A DNA stretch of 64,000 bases from Streptomyces sp. AP-93. Lineage in GTDB: Bacteria; Actinomycetota; Actinomycetes; Streptomycetales; Streptomycetaceae. Location: NCBI RefSeq assembly GCF_022808175.1, contig NZ_JALGBX010000032.1, positions 28,907 through 92,906 of the forward strand, written 5' to 3'. Shown in pieces: positions 9,254 to 16,562 of the stretch. How positions within the stretch are numbered: position 1 is the stretch's first letter; each line of letters starts with the position of its first letter. The notes under the pieces were generated by a model. The model saw only the letters and a list, made by a program, of their open reading frames with translations. It had not been told where the DNA came from and did no database searches. Made by a program: the position numbers and the translations under genes.

Positions 9254-9294
9254 GGTGAACCGTGAACCACGAACCGTGAACGTGAACCGTGAAC
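9254..9294. repeat. Tandem heptamer array (CGTGAAC, about six units)
   Basis: Six near-identical 7-base units follow one another: GGTGAAC, CGTGAAC, CACGAAC, CGTGAAC, GTGAAC and CGTGAAC. The array lies 23-63 bases upstream of the permease start, in its 5' leader or promoter. Such phased short repeats can be protein-binding sites or slippage products. No known consensus is recognised. Confidence 0.7.
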
Positions 9295-9299
9295 AGACC

Positions 9300-9336
9300 T
9301 TGAACGGCGTTCTAAGTTCTTGAATGGCATTCAAGA
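9300..9336. promoter_or_regulatory. Two-site TetR-type operator between permease and tetR
   Basis: The palindrome TCTTGAATGGCATTCAAGA at 9318-9336 has 8-bp arms around GGC. A weaker copy, TTGAACGGCGTTC, starts at 9300, exactly 20 bases (two helical turns) away, and also has GGC in the centre. The pair lies between two divergent genes, one of which encodes a TetR regulator. That is the standard layout for autoregulation plus control of the permease. Confidence 0.7.
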
Positions 9337-9412
9337 TGCGCTGCCGACCCGGACCCCGTCAAGCCCCTGTCCGGGATAAGGTCGGCCCACGAAGATCGGG
9401 AAGGCGGCACGG

Positions 9413-10021
9413 GTGGCAGCGGGAGCGGCACGGCGGCGCGACGGGCAGATCGCCCAGGAGCGGATGCTGGAAGAGGCCATGACGGCGATCGCCGAGGACG
9501 GGCTGGCGACGCTCACCATGTCCGCGCTCGCCGAACGTCTCGGCACCAGCGGCGGCCACATCCTGTACTACTTCGGCAGCAAAGACCGGCTGCTGCTGGC
9601 CGCCCTGCGCTGGAGCGAGCAGCAACTGGCCGGGGAACGCTCCGCGTTGCTGGGCCGCCGGCTCACCGCACACCGCAAGCTCGCGCTCTTCCTGGAGCTC
9701 TACCTGCCCCGCGGCCCCCGCGATCCGCGCTGGACGCTCTGGATCGAGCTGTGGGCCCGCATCCCCTCGAACGAGCCGCTGCGCGCCGCCCAGCAGGAGA
9801 TCGACGACGGCTGGCAGCGGGACCTCGAGGCGCTCCTCGCCAAGGGGGTGGAACAGGGCCGCTTCGCCGCCGGCCTGGACGTCCCCGCCCGCGCCTCGGA
9901 GCTGCTCGCCCTGCTGGACGGCCTGAGCACCCGGGTGGTGCTGGGCGAGAGGGGCGCGGACCGGGCCACCTCCCTGGAGCGCGCGCGCTCGGCGGCGGCC
10001 CTGCTGATCCCGCACCTTTGA
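9413..10021 (+). CDS. TetR/AcrR family transcriptional regulator
   Basis: 202 residues. The N-terminal helix-turn-helix has the TetR pattern: RMLEEAMTAIAEDGLATLTM, then SALAERLGTSGGHILYYFGSK. The C-terminal ligand/dimer domain ends DGLSTRVVLGERG. The GTG start at 9413 leads straight into the helix-turn-helix. It is divergent from the NCS1 permease, with a doubled operator in between. It most likely represses the permease-amidohydrolase unit until a ligand related to the transported substrate is present. An IS200/IS605-type element begins within about ten bases of its stop codon, so any native terminator has been displaced. Confidence 0.88.
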   Translation: MAAGAARRRDGQIAQERMLEEAMTAIAEDGLATLTMSALAERLGTSGGHILYYFGSKDRLLLAALRWSEQQLAGERSALLGRRLTAHRKLALFLELYLPRGPRDPRWTLWIELWARIPSNEPLRAAQQEIDDGWQRDLEALLAKGVEQGRFAAGLDVPARASELLALLDGLSTRVVLGERGADRATSLERARSAAALLIPHL

Positions 10022-10036
10022 CTTCCGCTCCCCTCC

Positions 10037-11257
10037 CTAAAGGGAGGGGATTCCTACCACGGTCGTCTGACCGTCTCGGTGGGTTCCTGCTTCTTCGCGC
10101 CGTGCCGGGACAGGTCCCGGTCTTACCAGCGCTCGACAGGCTGATACCGCAAGTCCTGCGGCCTTGGCGACGTTGACCGCCGCGTTGATGTCCCGGTCAA
10201 GAACGGCCCCGCACGCCCCGCACTCCCACACACGGATGCGCAGGGGTTTGGGGCCGTCCTTGACGCCGCACTGCGAGCACATCTGAGAGGTCGGCTCGAA
10301 GCGTCCGATGCGTACGAGGGTGCGCCCGTACCGGGCGGCCTTGTACTCCAGCATCGTCACGAACGCGGACCATCCGGCGTCGTGTACGGACTTGGCCATG
10401 CGCGTGCGGGCGAGTCCCTTGACCGCCAGGTCCTCAACGGCAACCGCTTGGTTCTCACGGATGATCCTCGTGGAGAGCTGGTGGTGGAACTCACGCCGCG
10501 CGTCAGCCACCCGCGCATGAGCGCGGGCGACCTTGATACGCGCCTTCGTCCGGTTGCTGGAGCCCTTCACCTTGCGGGACAGACGGCACTGTTCCCGCTT
10601 CAGCTTCTTCTCCGCCCGGCGCAGAAAGCGGGGTGATTCGATCTTCGTACCGTCCGAGAGGATCGCGAAGTGCGTCAGCCCCAGGTCGATTCCGACCTGG
10701 CCGGCCATCTCGGGCAGCGTCTCATCCGCGCCGGTCTCGATGACGAACGAGCAGAAGTACCGGCCGGCCGCGTCCTTGATCACGGTCACCGTGGACGGGT
10801 TGGACGGCAGCGTGCGGGACCACTTCACCCGGACATCGCCGATCTTCGGCAACGACAGGTCACCGCCGGCCGTGATCCTCCAGCGGGCATTCGCGGTGAA
10901 CCGCATGGCGTGTCGGTTGTCCTTGCGGGACTTGAACTGGGGCGCACCCATCTTGGGGCGCTTGCCCTTGAGGCCATCGAAGAAGTTCCGGTAGGCGGTA
11001 TCCAGGTCCCGAAGGGACTGCTGGAGCACGACGGCGGACACCTCCCCGAGCCAGGCCCGCTCCCCGGTCTTCTTCGCCTCGGTGATCAGAAGCTTCGACA
11101 GGTCCCCGGTCTTCGGGAACGGTGCACCCTCGGAGCGGGCGGTCTCACGAGCGCGAAGCGCATCGTTGTAGACCACCCGGGAGCACCCGAACGCCCTCGC
11201 CAGCGCCGAGCGCTGCGGACCGTTCGGGTACATCCGGAAGGAGTACCTGAGCTGCAT
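10037..11257 (-). CDS. tnpB: TnpB RNA-guided nuclease of an IS200/IS605 element (OrfB)
   Basis: 406 residues. The N-terminus MQLRYSFRMYPNGPQ with helix-turn-helix-like SRVVYNDALRARE is typical. The split RuvC triad is intact: Asp in GIDLGLTHFAI, Glu in VEDLAVKGLA and Asp in DRDINAAVNV. The four-Cys zinc ribbon (CSQC and CGAC) lies before the last motif. Family knowledge: TnpB cuts DNA guided by an RNA from the element's right end. The ORF stop (TAG) lies inside the end hairpin at 10029-10050, so the coding end and the presumed guide-RNA scaffold overlap. Full length and all catalytic residues suggest an active nuclease. Confidence 0.93.
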   Translation of the reverse strand: MQLRYSFRMYPNGPQRSALARAFGCSRVVYNDALRARETARSEGAPFPKTGDLSKLLITEAKKTGERAWLGEVSAVVLQQSLRDLDTAYRNFFDGLKGKRPKMGAPQFKSRKDNRHAMRFTANARWRITAGGDLSLPKIGDVRVKWSRTLPSNPSTVTVIKDAAGRYFCSFVIETGADETLPEMAGQVGIDLGLTHFAILSDGTKIESPRFLRRAEKKLKREQCRLSRKVKGSSNRTKARIKVARAHARVADARREFHHQLSTRIIRENQAVAVEDLAVKGLARTRMAKSVHDAGWSAFVTMLEYKAARYGRTLVRIGRFEPTSQMCSQCGVKDGPKPLRIRVWECGACGAVLDRDINAAVNVAKAAGLAVSACRALVRPGPVPARREEAGTHRDGQTTVVGIPSL

Positions 11258-11283
11258 GAGAACGACCGTACTACGGTCGGTTT

Positions 11284-11655
11284 ATGGCTGAATATCAGAA
11301 CATCCGTACTGGTCGCCACTGCGCTTTCGTCCTCCACGCCCACTTGGTTTTCGTGACGAAGTACCGGCACAGAGTCTTCACTGACGCGCACCTCAAGCGC
11401 ATGGAGGAGATCATGCGCGCGGTGTGCGCCGACTTCGAATGCGAACTGGTCGAGTTCAACGGCGAGAACAAACACGTCCACCTACTCAACAGTCTGAAGG
11501 GCTCCCGCAGGCTCCGCCAGGAGTACCCGGAACTGGTCCGGCACTACGGGCGGGCGCAACGGCTGTGGTCCGGCTCGTACTTCGCCGGGTCGGTCGGCGG
11601 GGCCCCGCTGTCGATCGTCCGCCAGTACATCGAGCAGCAGAATCGTCCGCTGTGA
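11284..11655 (+). CDS. tnpA: IS200-like HUH transposase TnpA, apparently shortened
   Basis: 123 residues. The start MAEYQNIRTGRHCAFVLHAH, the HUH motif HVHLL and the C-terminal catalytic Tyr in VRQYIEQQNRPL identify TnpA. Between HVHLL and NSLKG, the segment that family members normally have (about 12-16 residues of the V-x-PPKVAVSxLV type) is missing. Two residues after KG also appear to be lost, and a usual Trp in HYWRA is Gly. The reading frame stays open. TnpA needs this region for its fold and dimer, so this copy may be unable to transpose while TnpB stays intact. The comparison is from memory of the family consensus. Confidence 0.85.
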   Translation: MAEYQNIRTGRHCAFVLHAHLVFVTKYRHRVFTDAHLKRMEEIMRAVCADFECELVEFNGENKHVHLLNSLKGSRRLRQEYPELVRHYGRAQRLWSGSYFAGSVGGAPLSIVRQYIEQQNRPL

Positions 11656-11757
11656 CCTGCGGGTTAGAGCAGCCCTGAGAATCGCTTCACCACCGCCCTA
11701 AAGGGCGGTGCACTGCGATTGGTCCCGGTAGCCGGTCCCGCACCCGGACATGTGGAA

Positions 11758-11790
11758 AGCCCGCCCGGGCCTTAGCGTCCCGGGCGGGCT
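11758..11790. terminator. Terminator downstream of adhE
   Basis: Perfect 12-bp stem (AGCCCGCCCGGG / CCCGGGCGGGCT) with a 9-base loop. It is followed on the minus strand by TTTCC and lies 57 bases past the adhE stop. Confidence 0.8.
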
Positions 11791-11846
11791 CTTCCGCTCC
11801 TTAGCGGAGGTTCTCGGGAGGAAGAAGGATTACTTCCTCGTGGCGG

Positions 11847-14492
11847 TCACTTCTTCTTGGCCGCGGCGGCCGCGGCCTTCTTGGCCGGGGCGCCCTCGGC
11901 GTTGCCGTAGTACGCCTGGCGCATGAGCTGCTTCAGGTCGTCGATCATCGGCATCCGCGGGTTGGCGGGGGCGCACTGGTCGGCGTAGGCGTTCATGGCC
12001 TGGGTCGGCAGGGCCTCGATGAAGGCCTGCTCGTCCACGCCCTCCTCGGCGAAGGAGGAGGTGATCCCGCACTTGCTGCGGAGCTCCTCGACGGCCCTGG
12101 CGTAGGACTCGACGCCCTCGGCGGCCGTGGCGGCCGGCAGGCCCAGCATCTTGGCGATCTCCTGGAAGCGCTCCGGCGCCCGGTAGACCTCGGCCTTGGG
12201 CCACGGGGTGGCCTTGTGGGTGACCGTGCCGTTGTGGCGGATCACGTGCGGCAGGAGCAGCGCGTTGGTGCGGCCGTGGGCGACGTGGAAGGTGTTGCCC
12301 AGGGTGTGCGCCATGGCGTGGACCATGCCCAGGAAGGCGTTGGCGAAGGCCATGCCCGCCACCGTGGAGGCGTTGTGCATCTTCTCGCGGGCCTCGGGGT
12401 CGTTCGGACCGTCGACCACGCAGCGCTGCAGGTTTTCGAAGATGAGCTTGATGGCCTGGAGGCACAGGCCGTCGGTGTAGTCGTTCGAGTACGCGGAGAC
12501 GTAGGCCTCGGTGGCGTGCGTCAGGGCGTCGAAGCCGGAGTCGGCGGTCACCTTGGGCGGGAGGCCCATCGGCAGCATCGGGTCGACGATGGCGACGTTC
12601 GGGGTCAGCGCGTAGTCGGCGAGCGGGTACTTCTGGGCCGCGGCCGGGTCGGAGATGACGGCGAACGGGGTGACCTCGGAGCCGGTGCCCGAGGTGGTCG
12701 GGATGGCGACCATCTTGGCCTTCTCGCCCAGCGAGGGGAACTTGTAGGCGCGCTTGCGGACGTCGAAGAACTTCTCCTTCGTGTCGGCGAACTCGACCTC
12801 CGGGCGCTCGTACATCAGCCACATGATCTTCGCGGCGTCCATCGGCGAGCCGCCGCCGAGGCCGATGATCGTGTCGGGCTTGAAGTCGCGCATCATCGCG
12901 GCGCCGGCCTGGACGGTGGAGAGCTCCGGGTTGGGCTCGACGTTGTCGATGATCTGGATCGACACGGCGCCCTCGCGGGCCTGCAGGATGTCGACGACCT
13001 TCTGCACGAAGCCGATGGAGACCATCGTCTTGTCGGTGACGATCGAGACCCGGCTGATGCCGTCCATCTCACCGAGGTAGCGGATGGAGTTGCGCTCGAA
13101 GTAGATCTTCGGCGGGACCTTGAACCACTGCATGTTGGTGTTGCGCCGTCCGATCCGCTTGACGTTGATCAGGTTGACCGCGGTGACGTTGTTCGACACC
13201 GAGTTGTGTCCGTACGAGCCGCAGCCGAGGGTGAGCGAGGGGAGGAAGGCGTTGTAGACGTCGCCGATGCCGCCGAAGGTGGAGGGCGAGTTGGCGATGA
13301 CGCGGATCGCCTTGACCTTCTTGCCGAACTCCTCGACGAGTTCCTCGTCCTCGGCGTGGATGGCGGCGCTGTGGCCCAGACCGTGGAACTCGACCATCGC
13401 GGCGGCCAGTTCGAGGCCGTGCTCGGTGTCGGAGGCCTTCAGGGCGGCCAGGACCGGGGACAGCTTCTCGCGGGTCAGCGGCTCGTTCTCGCCGACCTCG
13501 TTGCACTCCGCGAGGAGGATCGAGGCGTCGGCGGGGACGGTGAAGCCGGCCTGCTCGGCGATCCACTGCGGGGACTTGCCGACGACCGCGGGGTTCAGCT
13601 TGGCGCCGTTGGCGTCGGCCGCGTAGGCGGTGGTGCCGAAGACGAACTGCTCGAGCTTGGTCTTCTCGGCGGCGGAGACCACGTGGGCACCGAGCCGCTT
13701 GAACTCGGCGAGGCCCTTCTCGTAGATCTCGGCGTCGAGGATGACGGCCTGCTCGGACGCGCAGATCATGCCGTTGTCGAAGGCCTTGGAGAGCACGATG
13801 TCGTGGATCGCGCGGCCGAGCTTGGCGCTCTTGTGGACGTACGCCGGGACGTTGCCCGCGCCGACGCCCAGGGCCGGCTTGCCGCACGAGTAGGCGGCCT
13901 TGACCATGGCGTTTCCGCCGGTCGCGAGGATGGTGGAGACGCCCGGGTGGTTCATGAGGGCGCCGGTGGCCTCCATGGAGGGGGCGGTGACCCACTGGAC
14001 GCAGTTCGCGGGGGCGCCGGCGGCGACGGCGGCGTCGCGGACGATGCGGGCGGCCTCGGCCGAGCAGTTCTGCGCGGAGGGGTGGAAGGCGAAGATGATC
14101 GGGTTGCGGGTCTTCAGGGCGATCAGGGCCTTGAAGATCGTGGTGGAGGTCGGGTTGGTGACCGGGGTCATCGCGCAGACGACGCCGACCGGCTCGGCGA
14201 TCTCCGTGATGCCGTTCAGCTCGTCGCGGCGGATGACGCCGGCGGTCTTGAGGCCGCGCATCGAGTTCACGACGTGCTCGCAGGCGAAGAGGTTCTTGAC
14301 GGCCTTGTCCTCGAAGAGGCCTCGCCCGGTCTCCTCGACGGCGAGCTGGGCGAGCTCGCCGTGCTGGCTCAGTGCGGCCAGCGAGGCCTTCTTGACGATG
14401 TGGTCGACCTGCTCCTGGTTGAACGACGAGAACTGGTCGAGCGCCTTGAGCGCCTCCTGGACCAGTCCATCCACCATCTCGTTCGCCTGCAT
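11847..14492 (-). CDS. adhE: Bifunctional acetaldehyde-CoA / alcohol dehydrogenase AdhE
   Basis: 881 residues, the usual AdhE length. The N-terminal half is a CoA-acylating aldehyde dehydrogenase with its catalytic Cys in DNGMICASEQAV. The C-terminal half is an iron-dependent alcohol dehydrogenase with GGGSPMDAAK and the iron-site region HAMAHTLGNTFHVAHG. Together they reduce acetyl-CoA to ethanol through acetaldehyde and regenerate NAD+. ATG 14492 has AAGGAG eight bases upstream; the longer frame is upstream non-coding DNA. A Rex-type operator lies about 190 bases upstream, pointing to induction when NADH rises under oxygen limitation. The lysine-rich, alanine-rich tail (AAAAAAKKK) is an oddity. 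Confidence 0.95.
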   Translation of the reverse strand: MQANEMVDGLVQEALKALDQFSSFNQEQVDHIVKKASLAALSQHGELAQLAVEETGRGLFEDKAVKNLFACEHVVNSMRGLKTAGVIRRDELNGITEIAEPVGVVCAMTPVTNPTSTTIFKALIALKTRNPIIFAFHPSAQNCSAEAARIVRDAAVAAGAPANCVQWVTAPSMEATGALMNHPGVSTILATGGNAMVKAAYSCGKPALGVGAGNVPAYVHKSAKLGRAIHDIVLSKAFDNGMICASEQAVILDAEIYEKGLAEFKRLGAHVVSAAEKTKLEQFVFGTTAYAADANGAKLNPAVVGKSPQWIAEQAGFTVPADASILLAECNEVGENEPLTREKLSPVLAALKASDTEHGLELAAAMVEFHGLGHSAAIHAEDEELVEEFGKKVKAIRVIANSPSTFGGIGDVYNAFLPSLTLGCGSYGHNSVSNNVTAVNLINVKRIGRRNTNMQWFKVPPKIYFERNSIRYLGEMDGISRVSIVTDKTMVSIGFVQKVVDILQAREGAVSIQIIDNVEPNPELSTVQAGAAMMRDFKPDTIIGLGGGSPMDAAKIMWLMYERPEVEFADTKEKFFDVRKRAYKFPSLGEKAKMVAIPTTSGTGSEVTPFAVISDPAAAQKYPLADYALTPNVAIVDPMLPMGLPPKVTADSGFDALTHATEAYVSAYSNDYTDGLCLQAIKLIFENLQRCVVDGPNDPEAREKMHNASTVAGMAFANAFLGMVHAMAHTLGNTFHVAHGRTNALLLPHVIRHNGTVTHKATPWPKAEVYRAPERFQEIAKMLGLPAATAAEGVESYARAVEELRSKCGITSSFAEEGVDEQAFIEALPTQAMNAYADQCAPANPRMPMIDDLKQLMRQAYYGNAEGAPAKKAAAAAAKKK

Positions 14493-14683
14493 GGCAGGAA
14501 CTCCTTCATTTCGACTCAACCTGAACCGCTTTCCTGATGACTCAATTCGACACCCAAAAGCGGAAGCCGTGCCGCCGAAAAAGCCCTTATCCACCGGGCC
14601 GAAGGGCCGTTCACACCCGTTCACCCTCTCCCAATCACCTATCTGACCTGCACGTATACCTCAGGACCTAAGACCCCTGTGCG

Positions 14684-14703
14684 CTTGTGAAAACTTTCAC
14701 AAG
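14684..14703. promoter_or_regulatory. Rex redox-sensor operator (ROP) upstream of adhE
   Basis: CTTGTGAAAACTTTCACAAG is a 9-2-9 palindrome matching the Streptomyces Rex site TGTGAA-N4-TTCACA. Rex represses when NADH is low. It lies between adhE (minus) and the hydrolase gene at 14793 (plus), so it could act on either. Confidence 0.82.
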
Positions 14704-14792
14704 AATTTCGCGCGCAGTGCGCCCTACCGCGCTCCTCCCCCAGCGAGCACAATCACCGTGACCAGTCGTGTCGACCGAGAGGGAGGGAGCGC

Positions 14793-15695
14793 GTGCGCAG
14801 TCAGGTGCGCGTCGCGGACGGACGGAATCTGACGGTGGAGCGCTGGGGCGACCCGGACGGCAAACCCGTTTTCCTGCTTCACGGCATGCCCGGCAGCCGG
14901 CTGGGCCCCGCCCCCCGGGGCATGGTCCTCTACCAGCGCCGGATGCAGCTCATCGCCTACGACCGCCCCGGCTACGGGGGCTCCGACCGCCATCCGGGCC
15001 GCACCGTCGCCGACGTCGCCGCGGAGGTGGCCGCGATCGCCGACTCCCTGGGCCTGGACAACTTCGCCGTGGCCGGCCGCTCGGGCGGCGCCCCCGGCGC
15101 GCTGGCCTGCGCCGCCCTGCTCCCCGACCGGGTCACCCGGACCGCCGCGCTGGTCTCCCTGGCCCCCCGGGACGCGGAGGACCTGGACTGGTTCGAGGGC
15201 ATGTCCCCCTCGAACATCCGGGAGCATTCCACCGCGGGCCGGGACCCCGAGGAGCTCGCCGCCCGGCTGATCCCGCGCGCCGCGGGGATCGCCGAGGACC
15301 CCGGCCGGCTCCTGGACGAGCTGCGCCGCGAGCTCACCGAGAGCGACCGCATGATCGTCGCGGACGCGGGGCTGCGGGCCATGCTGCTGCGCAATTACCG
15401 CGAGGGCGTCCGCACCTCCGCCTACGGCTGGATCGACGACGCCATCGCCTTCAGCAGCCCCTGGGGCTTCGACCCGGCGGACATCCGCTGCCCGGTGCTG
15501 ATCTGGCACGGCGAGCTCGACGTGTTCTCTCCCGTGGGCCACTCCCGCTGGCTGGCCAGCCGCATCCCGGGCGCCACCACGAACATCGACCCGGCCGCCG
15601 CGCACTTCGCGGCGCTGCGCGCCCTGCCCGACGTACTGACATGGCTGCTCAGGGAAGTGCCCGCACCCCCCGTCAACGAGCAGCAGCCGGCGTAG
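14793..15695 (+). CDS. Alpha/beta hydrolase
   Basis: 300 residues. The oxyanion-hole segment is FLLHGMPGS, the nucleophile elbow is GRSGG (Ser), the acid is probably the Asp in WHGELDVFSP, and the His probably lies in AAAHFAAL. There is no signal peptide, so it is likely cytoplasmic. The substrate cannot be assigned; the fold covers esterases, epoxide hydrolases and dehalogenases. GTG 14793 follows a GAGGGAGGGAG ribosome site. It shares its upstream region with adhE, and the Rex box lies 90 bases before its start. Confidence 0.85.
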   Translation: MRSQVRVADGRNLTVERWGDPDGKPVFLLHGMPGSRLGPAPRGMVLYQRRMQLIAYDRPGYGGSDRHPGRTVADVAAEVAAIADSLGLDNFAVAGRSGGAPGALACAALLPDRVTRTAALVSLAPRDAEDLDWFEGMSPSNIREHSTAGRDPEELAARLIPRAAGIAEDPGRLLDELRRELTESDRMIVADAGLRAMLLRNYREGVRTSAYGWIDDAIAFSSPWGFDPADIRCPVLIWHGELDVFSPVGHSRWLASRIPGATTNIDPAAAHFAALRALPDVLTWLLREVPAPPVNEQQPA

Positions 15696-16085
15696 GCGAC
15701 CGTCCTGGAAACGGGCCCACCGCGCCGCCCGCGCGCGAGTGCCGCACCGTCATCAACTCACCCGCACGGCAATGCGACTTGCGACCATGCGATCACCGCC
15801 CGGCCCTCGCAGCCGCGGACCGGGGTGTCAGCCGACGGCCACGGCAGGCCCGTAAATGGAAAGGATCTTGCCGTAAGGCAAACGGGCGAATACCAGGTCC
15901 GAGGGAATTCGATCATGTTTACCAGAGCCGCCCGATCGGCCCTGCACAGGACATCACTCTGTAGCGACGACCTGGGCAGTTCGGCACGCCGATCAGTGGC
16001 CGGGGAGGTAAAGTCCGCGCCAGACACTGGCTCCTCGCCAATGTCAACCCCTCCCATTCCCCATGACCTCCCCGAGGACGGCGTC
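15696..16085. other. Intergenic region upstream of fxsA
   Basis: No convincing gene on either strand. It holds a small inverted repeat TTGCC-GTAA-GGCAA at 15868-15881, a possible operator, and presumably the fxs promoter. Base composition is less GC-rich than the flanks, consistent with an acquired cluster. Confidence 0.5.
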
Positions 16086-16250
16086 ATGAACACCTCCGCA
16101 ACCCACCCGGCCAGCAGCGTCACGGCCGCCCGCGTCCCGCTCGACCGTATCGACGTCCGCGGCGCGCGCGCGGCCGCGACCCTGGGTCGCGTCCTCCCGA
16201 CGGAATCCGGCCGGAAGGTTCAGACGCCGATCTTCAACTCCGCACTCTGA
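16086..16250 (+). CDS. fxsA: FxSxx-COOH cyclophane RiPP precursor peptide
   Basis: 54 residues ending in IFNSAL, exactly the FxSxx-COOH signature (Phe-Asn-Ser-Ala-Leu). The leader carries VPLDRIDVRGARAA and RVLP, as expected for this precursor family. Family knowledge: FxsB-type radical SAM enzymes join the Phe ring to the beta-carbon of the third residue, giving a three-residue cyclophane, here across F-N-S. ATG 16086 (GAGG about ten bases upstream) was chosen; an upstream in-frame ATG at 16041 would add 15 residues. The maturase gene follows, but 312 bases away because a decayed TnpB-element end lies between them. Confidence 0.85.
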   Translation: MNTSATHPASSVTAARVPLDRIDVRGARAAATLGRVLPTESGRKVQTPIFNSAL

Positions 16251-16280
16251 CCCCGAAGTCCGCGCTCCAAGCGCTGAGAG

Positions 16281-16553
16281 GCGTCCCGCAATTCCGGTAC
16301 GATCGGCAAGTCCCGCAAGGGATAGGGCGAGAAGACGCCCTGTGGGAGTCAACCGCACCGTGTCCGTCCCCGGCTTGCCGGTACGGATCACGCGGCAGCA
16401 CAACAGCTGAACTGTGCCTCTGCTCCCCGAATGCCGGACCAGCGCCCTGAGCGACCCCGGATGAGCCGCCCCCGGGCGACCACGCCGGACAGCCCAGGAA
16501 CCGCCCCGGCTGCAATCCGTCATCCCCCACAGGAATAACGGATCAAGTCTTAG
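16281..16553 (+). mobile_element. Gene-less right-end relic of a TnpB-type element, with omega-RNA-like hairpins
   Basis: Homologous to the 3' end and downstream border of the TnpB-like gene at 26845-28770. Shared stretches include GGGAGTCAACCGCACCG (16344), TCTGCTCCCCGAA, GAGCGACCCCGGATGAGCC, GACCACGCCGGA and the border TCAAGTCTTAG (16543-16553). The first 60 bases align with the tnpB coding tail (Ala-Ser-Arg-Asn codons at 16281) but carry a stop, so the gene part is dead. Three hairpins occupy the same places as in the intact copy but use different bases: 16363-16387, 16398-16417 and 16515-16543. It fills the gap between fxsA and fxsB. Confidence 0.72.
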
Positions 16554-16562
16554 ACTGGTGGA

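Larger units (their letters stand above)
10029..11720. mobile_element. IS200/IS605-family element with divergent tnpA and tnpB
   Basis: tnpB (minus) and tnpA (plus) diverge from a 26-base gap, and both outer ends carry a hairpin with the same core CCC-TAAA-GGG. The first is at 10029-10050, with a 9-bp stem. The second is at 11691-11710, with an 8-bp stem and an outer AATCGC/GCGATT pair. These are the subterminal hairpins expected for a single-strand-transposing HUH element. The tnpB-side end follows the tetR stop immediately. Exact element ends are not fixed because no empty site is available. Confidence 0.8.

Noticed and set aside
15758..16123. Minus-strand 121-codon frame over the fxsA upstream region
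   Set aside because: No ribosome site or family resemblance, and it overlaps the real precursor gene.
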